Part shown: positions 1 to 10,178 of the stretch, piece after piece
Layout: the number at the start of each line of letters is the position of its first letter
How positions within the stretch are numbered: the stretch's first letter is position 1
NCBI GenBank assembly: GCA_949592205.1
Contig: CATIUR010000004.1
Coordinates: 4,839,001-4,903,000 of the forward strand
DNA from: Helichrysum umbraculigerum
Taxonomy: Eukaryota > Streptophyta > Magnoliopsida > Asterales > Asteraceae
Direction of reading: 5' to 3'
Length of the DNA stretch: 64,000 bases
Program-made: the position numbers and the translations under genes
Notes under the pieces: model-generated
Database searches by the model: none
The model's input: the letters and a program-made list of their open reading frames with translations, nothing else
What the model was told of the DNA's origin: nothing

Positions 1-61
1 TCTATCAGAAGTTCATTAAGGCTAATAACATCAAGTCCACTTCATAAATTAGGAGCAAAAC
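1..61. repeat. 61-bp direct repeat, copy 1
   Basis: These 61 bases recur without a mismatch at 1698-1758. The second copy lies in the coding remnant of the minus-strand pseudogene, so this copy is most likely host sequence, cut at its right edge and joined to the interior of a Copia element. The junction shows a short AAC overlap with the Copia sequence. Confidence 0.85.
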
Positions 62-1224
62 CTGAAGGTTTTATACAACCTGGAAGTTCAGGGAAAGTTT
101 ACAAGCTCTCGAAGGCTTTATATGGTTTAAGGCAGGCACCACGAGCTTGGAATACGAAGCTTGATCAGACTTTAAGGTCATTAGGATTTAAGAAATGTAA
201 TCTCGAACAAGCAATCTACACGAAGAGAAGTAAGACTTCCACACTAATAGTTGGAGTTTATGTGGATGACTTGATAGTCACGGGCACTCCAAGGAAGGAA
301 ATAGACTTGTTCAAATCCTAGATGGAAGACAAATTTGAAATGAGCGATCTAGGATTGCTGGCTTATTACCTCAGGATAGAAGTTACTCAGACAGGAGGAG
401 AGATTACAATTAAGCAAACATGTTACATCAACAAGATCTTGAAAGATGCAAGTATGATGGAAAGTAATGACACAAAGATACCTATGGACCCGGGAACAAA
501 GTTGGTCAAGACAGAAGACGGAAATCCAGTGGATGCAACTTATTACAGAAGTTTAATTGGATGTCTTAGGTATTTACTACACACTAGACCAGATCTAAGT
601 TACTCTGTTGGATTACTCAGTAGATTTATGCAAGAACCAAAGGATCGCCATTTAAAGGCGATAAAGCAAGTAATCCGGTATATCAAAGGAATCAAGGAGC
701 ATGGTATTATATATAAAAGAGATGGCGGCTGCAAGATAACAGGTTATAGCGACAGTAGTTATGGAATCAATACTGATTAAGGAAAATGAACTACTGGAAT
801 AGTATTCTATTTTGGAGAATCACCTATTACCTGGTGCACTCAGAAGCAACCAACAGTAGCACTCTCATAATGTGAATCAGAATTCATGGCAGCTACTGGA
901 GCGGCATGTCAGGCTCTATGGTTAAAACGGCTACTTAGTGAAATAAGGGGTTGGAAGGAGGAAAGGATAACACTGAAAGTTGACAACGTTTCAGCAATAG
1001 CACTCGTCAAGAACCCAGTTTTTCATGGAAGAAGTAAGCATATCGACATTCGTTACCATTTCATTCGTGAATGTGTAGAGAATGGACACATCAATGTGGA
1101 ACACGTTAGTGGCGAACTACAAAGGGCGGATATATTGACTAAAGCTTTGCCAAGGCTGAAATTTGTCACTATGCGGCAGATGCTCGGGGTTCAAGATCTA
1201 GGACGAAGCAACGATCGAGATTAA
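61..1224 (+). pseudogene. Copia polyprotein fragment: reverse transcriptase C-terminus and RNase H
   Basis: Decayed 3' part of a Ty1/copia pol gene. It begins abruptly inside RT, just before the LYGLRQAPRAW motif. The catalytic YVDD is present near 260-271, followed by connection and RNase H sequence ending in the usual SKHIDIRYHFIRE and ADILTKALP blocks. Compared with the fuller copy at 3186-8932, four sense codons are stops: TAG at 319-321, TAA at 778-780, TGA at 787-789 and TAA near 868. Gag, protease, integrase and the RT N-terminus are absent. It is the same family as the element at 3186-8932, on the opposite strand. It cannot encode active enzyme. Confidence 0.9.
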
Positions 1225-1233
1225 GGGGGAGAA

Positions 1234-1556
1234 TGCGGACATAATCTCATTCGTTACTTGGATATTATTATGTATTTAGTGTGCTATGTAATATATGTAT
1301 AAGCCTAAGGGCTTAGTGTGTCAATATTAAAGTTATTAGCCGAATTAGTCGGTTATGGGTAGTTACAGGAAGTTGACAACCGAATAGGTGGCGGTTGGAC
1401 AGTTAGAATGAAAAGGCATGACTTTTCAACAGTCGTGATGGTTCGGTATATGTCTATATATACAAGTGTCTGTAAACAGATTCATATAACAATCTATATA
1501 CGATTTATTTCCTGTAAATTCTTCTATCATTGTGAATCAAACGATTAGGGACAACA
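1234..1556 (+). repeat. 3' LTR of the Copia fragment
   Basis: The LTR follows the RNase H stop and a purine tract (AAGGGGGAGAA), starting TG and ending CA at 1556. It aligns by eye with the 295-bp LTR of the element at 3186-8932 (shared blocks such as GGGCTTAGTGTGT and CGATTTATTTCCTGTAA) but is about 28 bp longer and clearly diverged, so it is older. Confidence 0.8.
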
Positions 1557-1697
1557 CCAAAATCCCAAACAAAAGCTCATGTACTTAGCAATAACGCATT
1601 TTGATAAACCTAAAACCAATCGGACCATTCAAAAGTAAATGGGTTGAGATTACCACCTCCACTTATTATCATGTAATGAGAATATTCAAGTACCTTA

Positions 1698-1758
1698 TCT
1701 ATCAGAAGTTCATTAAGGCTAATAACATCAAGTCCACTTCATAAATTAGGAGCAAAAC
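1698..1758. repeat. 61-bp direct repeat, copy 2
   Basis: Identical to bases 1-61. It lies inside the coding-like stretch of the minus-strand pseudogene and continues smoothly into flanking host sequence on both sides, so this is probably the ancestral context. Confidence 0.85.
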
Positions 1759-2907
1759 AGTGTTCACGAATGGGACTTGTAATGAATAACCACAAAGTTC
1801 TTGAGGGAAGTTAAAAGCTAAATCAGCATAAGGCTTCAACGAAATTATTATTTCCTTGAACCATTATTGATAGTTGATGGACTAACCTTGACTTCGTTCC
1901 AACAGCCAAGCCCATCAAAACTAGACTTCGCAGAAACTCGATCTGGCTTCTAAATAGGAGATAAAACCAAAAGAATAAATTAGTTAATTATGATATTAAT
2001 AACCATAAGCATTTACCTCAAATGTCACCAATATTGATACTTTGAAGGTTACATTTTTTATATCCTTCTCCCATCTTTCCTATTCCAAAAGCAAAATTAG
2101 CTGAAAACGTGATTACTATCATCACCATAAAAAAACCAGGTTCAAATTTGACCCTAATGTTTTACTACTACCGTATTGTATTAACATATGCATCTCAGCT
2201 CTAAAAAACCTTGTGACTTTACAACTGCTGTTGGTTCATATACATTTTAGCATCCTTAAAAGCAGCTCAGTCAGGGTGGTTGAGCCATCATGACTCGAGC
2301 CCAGCCTTCAAATTTCGGTTGATTATGCTCATTAAATATTGAGTTTGTCAAATTTATTCTCAGAAGAAATTTGATCATAAATACAATTACATTGGCTGGT
2401 AGTGTACAGAAAAAAGAAAAAAGAAAATGTAAAGTTGACAAGTACCTGTGTCATGAGAGTGTAAAGTGCTGTAACTGCACATAACCTGAATGAACATTTT
2501 TCTAATAAAACAATTTGTTAAGTAAGGTTACTGCAGTTCAGTTCAGTTTGGTGGTTTTGTAAGTTGCACAATCAGAAACCAAAATGGGCTCAGAGACTTA
2601 AACTTTACCCAAGGATGATCCTACGAAAGATTGTAGCACACTTGCCAATCAATTTCTACTTTTGCACATCTTTTAAAAGTTTATGGAAAGACGAAATGTC
2701 ACCAGATCCTAAAGAAGAAAACGATCTCAAACAAATTTTGGGAAAGTATATAATGCATGAAGAAAGCACAATTTTGGGCCAGTTAAAATAAAAGTGATCA
2801 TCACACTATTATACCAACAGATCGCCTTCTATGGTGATATGCTTCTCATCAACCTTGTGAAGTAACATAATTATTATGTGCTCCAGCTTCGTTCTAATTG
2901 CAAGTAG

Positions 2908-3110
2908 AAGCTAGCAAAAAAGAAATCAGAAAGTAATATACTTGAACTATCTGATATATTGTGTTTAAAAGGTTTCGTAAGCATATAATTGATTCTTTAA
3001 GGTTGAAATTAGAAGCTAGCAGAAAAAGAAAGATTATACTTAAACTATCTGATATTGTCGCAATAATAAAAACATATAATAAATTCTTATAGGTTGATAA
3101 TACCACTTTA
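2908..3110. repeat. Degenerate tandem duplication, unit about 100 bp
   Basis: Two adjacent, diverged copies begin with GAAGCTAGCA at 2908 and 3011 and both contain the block ACT(T)(A/G)AACTATCTGATAT followed by a related AT-rich tail. It lies in presumed intron sequence of the minus-strand pseudogene, next to the Copia insertion site. Confidence 0.6.
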
Positions 3111-3185
3111 AAAATGGCAAAAAAATCCAAGGAAAACCTACATATGATGACTAAAATGGTTTATAGGAGAACCGAGCTCAAATCT

Positions 3186-3480
3186 TGTTGTCCGTGATCG
3201 ATTGATTCACAAGTGAAATAGAATTACAGGAAATAAATCGTATGTTTGAATTGATAAGAAATCTGTTACATGATACTCGTTTATATAGACATTTAACGAA
3301 CCATCGTGACTGTTCACGAATAGTCGTACCCTTTCGGTTTAACTTCCTGTAACTACCTATAACCGCCAATTCGGTTATTAACTTTCATTCCTAACACACT
3401 AAGCCCTTAGACTATATGCATGTTTACATAACACACTAAATACTAAATAATAAACAAGCAATGACAGGATTAGGTCCACA
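3186..3480 (-). repeat. 3' LTR of the Copia element
   Basis: 295 bp, identical to 8638-8932 except one A/G difference in the AATGAC(A/G)GGATTAGG block. It is preceded on the element strand by the polypurine tract AAGGGGGAGAA at 3481-3491. Confidence 0.95.
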
Positions 3481-3489
3481 TTCTCCCCC

Positions 3490-3828
3490 TTAATCTCGAT
3501 CGTTGCTTCGTCCTAGATCTTGAACCCCGAGCATCTGCCGCATAGTGACAAACTTCAGCCTTGGCAAAGCTTTAGTCAATATATCCGCCCTTTGTAGTTC
3601 GCCACTGACGTGTTCCACATTGATGTGTCCATTCTCTACACATTCACGAATGAAATGGTAACGAATGTCGATATGCTTACTTCTTCCATGAAAAACTGGG
3701 TTCTTGACGAGTGCTATTGCTGAAACGTTGTCAACTTTCAGTGTTATCATTTCCTCTTTCCAACCCGTTATTTCACTAAGTAGCCGTTTTAACCATAGAG
3801 CCTGACATGCTGCTCCAGTAGCTGCCAT
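3490..3828 (-). pseudogene. Copia RNase H, C-terminal piece
   Basis: The last 112 codons of the Copia polyprotein after the stop codon at about 3868-3870. It carries the RNase H region with MAATGAACQALWLKRLLSE, the KNPVFHGRSKHIDIRYHF block and ADILTKALPR near the C-terminus, and ends on a natural TAA right before the polypurine tract. It is nearly identical in protein to the fragment at 886-1224. It is only one segment of the broken polyprotein. Confidence 0.85.
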
Positions 3829-3870
3829 GAATTCCGATTCACATGATGAGAGTGCTAATGTTGGTTGCTT

Positions 3871-4359
3871 CTAAGTGTACCAGGTAATAGGTGATTCTCC
3901 AAAATAGAATACTATTCCAGTAGTTCCTTTTCCTTGATCAGTATTGATTCCATAACTACTGTCGCTATAACCAGTTATCTTGCAGCCGCCATCTCTTTTA
4001 TATATAATACCATGCTCCTTGGTTCCTTTGATATACCGGATTACTTGCTTTATCACCTTTAAATGGTGATCCTTTGGTTCTTGCATGAATCTGCTGAGTA
4101 ATCCAACCGAGTAACTTAGATCTGGTCTAGTGTGTAGTAGATACCTAAGACATCTAATTAAACTTCTGTAATAAGTTGCATCCACTGGATTTTCGTCTTC
4201 TGTCTTGACCAACTTTGTTCCCGGGTCCATAGGTATCTTTGTGTCATTACTTTCCATCATACTTGCATCTTTCAAGATCTTGTTGATGTAACCTGTTTGC
4301 TTAATTGTAATCTCTCCTCCTGTCTGAGTAACTTCAATCCCGAGGTAATAAGCCAACAA
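3871..4359 (-). pseudogene. Copia RT/RNase H connecting piece
   Basis: 162 codons between two in-frame stops: a TGA at 4360-4362 and a TAG just after PITWYT. It corresponds to the segment after the RT palm, with the LLSRFMQEPKDHHLKVIKQ and ITGYSDSSYG (RNase H D-containing) blocks. The sister fragment at the window start has GGA where this copy has the TGA, so the stop arose after the two lines separated. Confidence 0.85.
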
Positions 4360-5958
4360 TCATAGATCGCTCATTTCAAATTTGTCTTCCATCTGGGATT
4401 TGAACAAGTCTATTTCCTTCCTTGGAGTGCCCGTGACTATCAAGTCATCCACATAAACTCCAACTATTAGTGTGGAAGTCTTACTTCTCTTCGTGTAGAT
4501 TGCTTGTTCGAGATTACATTTCTTAAAGCCCAATGACCTTAAAGTCTGATCAAGCTTCGTATTCCAAGCTCGTGGTGCTTGCCTTAAACCATATAAAGCC
4601 TTTGAGAGCTTGTAAACTTTCCCTGAACTTCCTGGTTGTATAAAACCTTCAGGTTGTGCAACGTAGACTTCTTCCTTTAATTCCCCATGTAAAAATGCTG
4701 ATTTGACATCCAAATGATGTACCTGCCATCCATGGTATGCAGCCAATGCTAGAATCAAACGAACTGTCTCAATGCGTGCAACTGGTGCAAATACTTCGTC
4801 GAAGTCTATTCCTTGTTCTTGCACATATCCTTTTGCTACTAGTCTTGCTTTGTATTTGATGATATTTCCCTTTGCATCCCTCTTGGTCTTAAAAACCCAC
4901 TTGAGTCCTATTGCCTTATGATTTGTAGGCAAAGTAGTAAGAGTCCATGTGTTATTCCTGTTAATTGAATCCAGTTCAGCTTCCATGGCCTCGATCCATT
5001 TCTTATCTGTTGATGCTTCCTTGTAGTTACGTGGTTCTTCTTCCGTAAGTAGCAGACTTTCAGTTTCAACTACACGTGCATTTTCATATACTGCATTCAA
5101 GTCTTTAAACCCTCGTAATGGTGTATCATCAAATCTTTCTTCTGAGTTCCTTAATGAACTAACAGTAGCTTGTTCTTCATCTGAGTATGGGTTGTAAGTA
5201 TATGTCTGTGGGGTAACTGGAGTGTTTGGAGCAGTGGTTTGTTCCTGTTCCTGATAAGCATCTTCATTGTTTTCTGAGTTGATTGATGTAGTATTTCCAT
5301 CATCGATTCCTCTAACCACAAAACTTGTCCATTCCAAGTCTTGTGTCCTTGTTTCCTCTCTGTTGTTAACCCAATTCCACGGTTTGGTTTCCATAAACTT
5401 AACATCCCTGCTTACATGTATCTTGTCTTTTTCTGGATCATATAATCTGTATGCTTTTGATCCTTCCTCTACTCCTAAGTAAATCATGGGAACACTTCTA
5501 TCATCAAGTTTCTGCAAGTGGGGTATTGTTACCTTGGCATAAGCTGTGCACCCAAATATCCTTAGTTTTTCCAGATTTGGTTTTCTGTTGTAGAGTGCCT
5601 CATATGGAGTCTTATCCACCAGGGCTCTTGTAGGTACCCTGTTCAGTATGTATACGGCGTGTCTGACTGCTTCCGCCCAAAAGTTCTGTGGCAACCTCAT
5701 TGCTTTCATCATACTTCTAGTAGTAGATAACACAGTTCTATTTCTTCTTTCCACGACTCCGTTTTGTTGTGGTGAGTAAATTGCTGTTAACTGCCGTGCT
5801 ATTCCATTTTCCTTGCAGTACCTTGTGAATTCATTTGATGTGAACTCATCTCCTCTATCTGTTCTCAGCAACCTTAATTTTGTCCTCATTTCCATTTCAA
5901 TCTTCTGTTTGAATTCCTTGAAAGTGTCAAATGCCTGATCTTTCGATGTCAGAAAGTA
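4360..5958 (-). pseudogene. Copia integrase C-terminus and reverse transcriptase
   Basis: The longest open stretch of the element. It starts after a TAG at 5959-5961 and ends at the TGA at 4360-4362. It has the integrase catalytic core (RTDRGDEF with the second D, QQNGVVERRNR with E), a linker rich in N, E and T, then RT with WVFKTKRDAKG, the FAPVARIETVR block, LDVKSAFLHGEL, LYGLRQAPRAW and the catalytic YVDD. All RT signature residues are intact here, so loss of function comes from the flanking stops. The first ATG at 5895 is internal and is not a natural start. Confidence 0.9.
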
Positions 5959-5961
5959 GGT

Positions 5962-6558
5962 CTACATGAAACGTGTACAGTCGTCCACTAACAAGAAAAT
6001 GTATTGCTTCCCGGAGTGTGTGGTTGGGCTTATAGGGCCACAGAGATCTCCATATACTAGATCCAGAGGTTTCTTTGATCTGAACTTAGCTAGACTTGGG
6101 AATGGAGTTCTACTGTGTTTTCCTAATAGGCATGCATCACAAATCTGTCCCACATGGTTTATTCTTGGTACTCCTTCCACTAAATTATTCCTTGTCATAT
6201 TCTTCATATCCTCAAAGTTTAGATGACCTAATCTAGCGTGCCACAACCATGCTTGGTTATCTACATTTGCTAAGAGACATATGGGTGTTCCAATTTTCAG
6301 TCTGATGCTGTAAAGTCTGTTCTTTGATCTTTCAATTCTCATCAGCAGCCTCTTATTCTTGTCATGTATAGTCAATTGATTTCCTTCCATAACAACTTTA
6401 CACCCAATTTCCGTGAGTTGTCCTAAACTCAATATGTTGCTCTTGAGGTATGGGATGTAGTATACTTCCGATATAACCTTCTGTTCGTTATTCCTACATC
6501 TTAATAAAACGGAACCTCTTCCTTTTATTTCTACATACGAACCATCTCCAAAACGAAC
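5962..6558 (-). pseudogene. Copia integrase N-terminal zinc domain
   Basis: Segment between a TGA at about 6559-6561 and a TAG at 5959-5961. It contains the typical post-protease block (RFGDGSYV, YYIPYLKSNILS), the HHCC zinc motif (HARLGHLNF ... CDACLLGKH) and the first catalytic aspartate region (GDLCGPISP, FLLVDDCTRF). The TAG replaces a codon directly after TRFM, inside the integrase core. Confidence 0.85.
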
Positions 6559-6561
6559 ACG

Positions 6562-7698
6562 TCATGTTATCTTTTCATCAATATCCTTGAAGTGACTCTT
6601 AGTCCCTGTCATATGGTTGCTTGCACCATTATCTAAATACCATATGCTTTCATCTGTCGTTGCATACTTTCCGGGTTGAAACTGTCCTTCATTTAACAGT
6701 ACCTCTTCGTGTTCAGTTTTGTGTGCCATTAATAGTGATGGCTCTTCGTCTTCTTGGATAAGGTTTGATTGTTCCTGCGTTGTCGGCAGTTGTTTCCAGT
6801 CGTTTCTGTAATGTCCAAATTTTCTACATTTGTGACATTGTACTTTGCTCATGTCCCTCACTTGCTTGTTCCACATTGTGTTTGTCCTTGCCTTGTGAGT
6901 TGAGCCTTCCTCTTTCGAGTCATTTTTATTTCTATTGTTTTGCCAGTTTCCTCGTGAAGAGTTGGATCTACCACGTCCATGATTACCAAATCGTCTTCCT
7001 CTTCCAGAGTGTTCGCCTTGTGCGAATAATAAGTCTTCCTGGCTTTCTTTGTGTCCGCCTTTCCTGAGTTTTATTCTTTCCTCGTAGGCTTTCAACTTTC
7101 CAATGATCTCATCTAAGGTAACCTCGTCTAGATCAGAGTTTTGTTCTATAAATGCCACAATTTGGATGAACCGATCTGGCATCGAATCCAAAAGTTTTCG
7201 TACCAGCAACGGTTGGTCCAAAGTTTTTCCTAATTCATTTGCCTTGGTGGCATAGCCATTTAGTTTAGCGGTAAAGGCATCTAACGTATCGTCCTCCTTC
7301 ATTTGGAGTGTTTGAAATCCAATCATCAAAGATTGTAAGCGTGCTTTCTGTACTTTATCTACTCCGACATGTCTTTTCTTCAACGCCTCCCAGACTTCCT
7401 TTGCAGTCTTACATCCCCCGACTTGTAGTATTACGTCTTCGGTCAATGCTTGATACAGATAGGCAATCGTTGCCTTATCTTTTTTCTCATCTGGTTGCAC
7501 ACCGTCCTTCGGTTCTATCATCTCCCATAACCCATTTGCCTCAAGTATAATTTTAATTTGAATGGCCCAAACGGTGTAATTTGTTGGTTTTAAAATGGGG
7601 CATTGGTAATGAGAGATTGATGCAATGGTTTTTTGTGTCACTAAGGCGCTGTTAGGGTCTTCGGCAGCAGACATGGTTTCTAATCGTATGATTTTCAC
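6562..7698 (-). pseudogene. Copia gag and protease N-terminus
   Basis: 378 codons. Gag nucleocapsid sequence fills residues 1 to about 280 (LKPTNYTVWAIQIKIILE, KEVWEALKKRHVG and LDSMPDRF blocks), then a basic RGR-rich stretch, a zinc knuckle near residue 288, and protease with the DNGASNHMTG active-site region near the end. The second Met at 7674 (MSAAED) is the more usual start for such gags. The knuckle reads CHKCRKFGHYRNDW, so the fourth ligand of C-X2-C-X4-H-X4-C is tryptophan instead of cysteine. The frame ends early on TGA. Confidence 0.9.
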
Positions 7699-8623
7699 TT
7701 TCTAAATTTGGGGTGTTCCTAATAGTATAGGAAATAAATTTATACTACTAGTATACTTGAAATCCAAAGATAAATTTAGATTTCAAACCTGAATGTCGTC
7801 AGTACGCAACTTTTGTAAAATTGTGTTGTTTCTTATAAATGCCAAAAAAATATTTTGGCTTTTCCTTTTGTGTCGGTCTTTCACGTACGCCGCTCCCACA
7901 AAAGTTTCCTCCTTGTTATTGCTCAAAGAGTATTATTGCTGACCCAATATTGAAGCCCACTTCAAATGTCCACTGATCAGCCCAATTAATATCGTTTGTA
8001 ACAAATAAAAAGCCCAAATTGACTTTTCCATTTTATGTTGGCCCAATGTAAAATTCTTTTCCTGTATGAGCCCAAACTGATTTTATTTCTTCCTGGTTCG
8101 CTTCTTCAAGCCGTTCACAGACTTCGTCTTCTTCTTTTCCTTGTCTGGTTTCACGCAGGTTCTATAATCAAGAGGGAAAATCGTCTCTCCCAAAGATATG
8201 AAACCCTTTTTCTATCTTCCTTTTGTGTCGGTCTTAAAGTGCCGCTACCCACAAAAGTCTTCTTCCCCAAATCAAGAACCCTAATTTTCTCCACTGGTTT
8301 TTTTGATTTGGTTAAATGATTCCTTCAATCGGTTCTTCCTCCTTCTTCTTAAAGAGTATGATTGAAGTTATGATTCTCTTTCTGTGTTTGTAGCCGTCTA
8401 CGCACCGCCGTTTCCTTCAAGTGTTCGATTGAAGTCCGGTCGCCGTCTGCAACTTCCGCTGGTATTTCCGGTTGTGCACCACCGTGGCCAACGTGTTCCG
8501 ATCTTATTTCGAGTAAGTTCCTCTTTCTTCTTTTCCTGTTACCGTGTTCCACCACCGTAGTATTTCCGGTTGGTGTGTTTCTTCCCTTTTTCCGGTTACA
8601 GTTTTGGAATCAAAAAGCCTGTT
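7699..8623 (-). promoter_or_regulatory. Copia 5' leader with two repeated hairpins
   Basis: Untranslated leader between the primer site and gag, about 925 nt. It holds two copies of an inverted pair, CTTTTGTG ... CACAAAAG, at 7865-7904 and 8220-8257. Both loops contain TCGGTCTT and GCCGCT, so the hairpin has been duplicated within the leader. No coding sequence is evident. Confidence 0.6.
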
Positions 8624-8635
8624 GCTCTGATACCA
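8624..8635 (-). promoter_or_regulatory. Copia primer binding site (initiator Met tRNA)
   Basis: The minus strand reads TGGTATCAGAGC two bases inside the right (5') LTR. This is the canonical site complementary to the 3' end of plant initiator-Met tRNA and fixes the element's orientation. Confidence 0.92.
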
Positions 8636-8637
8636 AT

Positions 8638-8932
8638 TGTTGTCCGTGATCGATTGATTCACAAGTGAAATAGAATTACAGGAAATAAATCGTATGTTTG
8701 AATTGATAAGAAATCTGTTACATGATACTCGTTTATATAGACATTTAACGAACCATCGTGACTGTTCACGAATAGTCGTACCCTTTCGGTTTAACTTCCT
8801 GTAACTACCTATAACCGCCAATTCGGTTATTAACTTTCATTCCTAACACACTAAGCCCTTAGACTATATGCATGTTTACATAACACACTAAATACTAAAT
8901 AATAAACAAGCAATGACGGGATTAGGTCCACA
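8638..8932 (-). repeat. 5' LTR of the Copia element
   Basis: 295 bp with TG...CA ends, one base different from the LTR at 3186-3480. The flanking AATCT at 8933-8937 repeats 3181-3185. Confidence 0.95.
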
Positions 8933-8937
8933 AATCT

Positions 8938-10176
8938 TACATAACAAAACATTAAGAAGGAACTTATTTTAGTAGTGAGATAAAACTCAAGTAGCACATC
9001 TGTATTTAAGCAAGGTAGTTTTTCAAATGAAGATACACTGAACCTTCATGAGGATGCAATTTGGCTGCGTCCCTAAGGACCCTTTTTGGTTCCATTTTCG
9101 ACCAATTCATTTTGCTTTTCCACGGCCATGGTGTCTCCTTCCGTCCAACAGATTTGCCCCCAATGTCCTGAAAGTGCGTTGCCATGTCTGCAAGACGAAA
9201 CTGCCCTACAAGAAATCAATTTACAAAATTTTCTTTATAAGTAATAAGTATCTCTGACCATATGTCTTTAAATCATAATTACTTAATGTCATATCTTTCT
9301 TCAGAGTAACTTTAATTAAGCACTAATATGGTTGGGTCTACATCTACTTTATTAAGCCATAAAACATCTCTGTATCTACCTAGTCTTATTGTTATTTCTG
9401 GAATTGAAATAACAGTTGCAACCCATAAGATTGTAACAGGCAATTATAGCAACATAAAAAGCTAGTGAAATCAAGAATAAGCTAATGCATATATAAAAAT
9501 AAGCCATTTGAGACTAATTAGCACACCCCATCGCATCCCAAGTTTGACCCATATTGCTACCATTGAGAAACACATATAAAGTATGCTATTAAAATCTCTA
9601 TACCATAAATCCAATAAACCAACGTCATGATTTACTTTTTGTAGTGACAACTATATAGCGTCGAAATATTGTAATTAGGTAATGGGGATAAAAATAATGA
9701 CAAAAAAGAGAGTTCAAATGTTACCCAGCAAAAGATTAGCTTACTCTGATGGCAATGATTCATATGGGGAGCTACCTGATACCTTAAGATGGTCAGCCAT
9801 TTGCTTGACCTCTTTCACAATATCCTCATCTGCTGATACGGCATCAGAGACACGATTCAAGAGCAACCTCATTATTTGCTAACTTTGTGGCTCTTGTTCT
9901 GTTGGGCGAAAATGAAGTAATACAACTATTTTAGGAATACCTGAAAGATAGGATTTCTCGGCAGCATTTATCTTCTTCGAAAAACTCAGGACCTGTAATA
10001 CAAAACAAAAAATAAATATAAATAAACACGATGTTGAATACCAAAATATAAATTATTGCAAGTCCTTATAAGGTGCATCGGCTGCAATACATATCGCAAG
10101 GCCTTCTTCTCAATACTCAAACTCATTTAGAGAATTAGTGACATTTTCATCCGCTTGGTCAGTCTCTTTTGGATAT
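8938..10176 (-). pseudogene. Exon remnants of an unrecognised minus-strand gene (5' part)
   Basis: Minus-strand blocks with splice-like borders. One at about 9790-9880 (RVSDAVSADEDIVKEVKQ, MADHLK, then donor AAG|GTATCA) is in phase with a block at about 9020-9200 (RLADMATHFQDIGG, AAKLHPHEGSVYLHL, after acceptor GGCAG). A third lies at about 9941-9993 between TATTACAG and CAG|GTATTC. A weaker block near 10080-10150 (EEGLAICIAADAPY) is preceded by an in-frame TGA. The strand agrees with 1557-3180, so both parts probably belong to one gene split by the Copia insertion and cut again by the Gypsy element at 10179. The product is not recognised. Confidence 0.45.
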
Positions 10177-10178
10177 AA

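Larger units (their letters stand above)
1557..3180 (-). pseudogene. Exon remnants of an unrecognised minus-strand gene (3' part)
   Basis: Reading the minus strand shows short blocks of protein-like sequence with splice-like borders: 2815-2893 (KVDEKHITIEGDL), 2446-2485 (AVTALYTLMTQ), 2017-2079 (RWEKDIKNVTFKVSILVTFE) and 1887-1949 (SSFDGLGCWNEVK). The last two are both 63 nt, both phase 0, and separated by a 67-nt GT-AG gap. Downstream, coding-like sequence continues (SLKPYADLAFNFPQELCGY) but in another frame, which implies a 1-2 nt indel, and reaches a stop inside the 61-bp repeat near 1700. The remaining exons may lie beyond the Copia insertion at 8938-10176. I do not recognise the protein family. 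Confidence 0.5.
3186..8932 (-). mobile_element. Complete Ty1/copia LTR retrotransposon, defective
   Basis: A 5,747-bp element in minus orientation. It has 295-bp LTRs at both ends that differ at one base (3466-3468 versus 8918-8920 region), TG...CA termini, and the 5-bp target duplication AATCT at 3181-3185 and 8933-8937. The primer site complementary to initiator-Met tRNA sits next to the right LTR, and a purine tract lies next to the left LTR. The domain order on the minus strand is gag, protease, integrase, RT, RNase H, which defines Copia. Four in-frame stops and a damaged zinc knuckle mean it cannot make a working polyprotein. It interrupts the minus-strand host pseudogene. Confidence 0.95.

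Noticed and set aside
2564..2791. 75-codon plus-strand ORF
   Set aside because: It overlaps the minus-strand exon remnants, has no neighbours with splice signals on the plus strand and no recognised motif; I could not decide that it is real.
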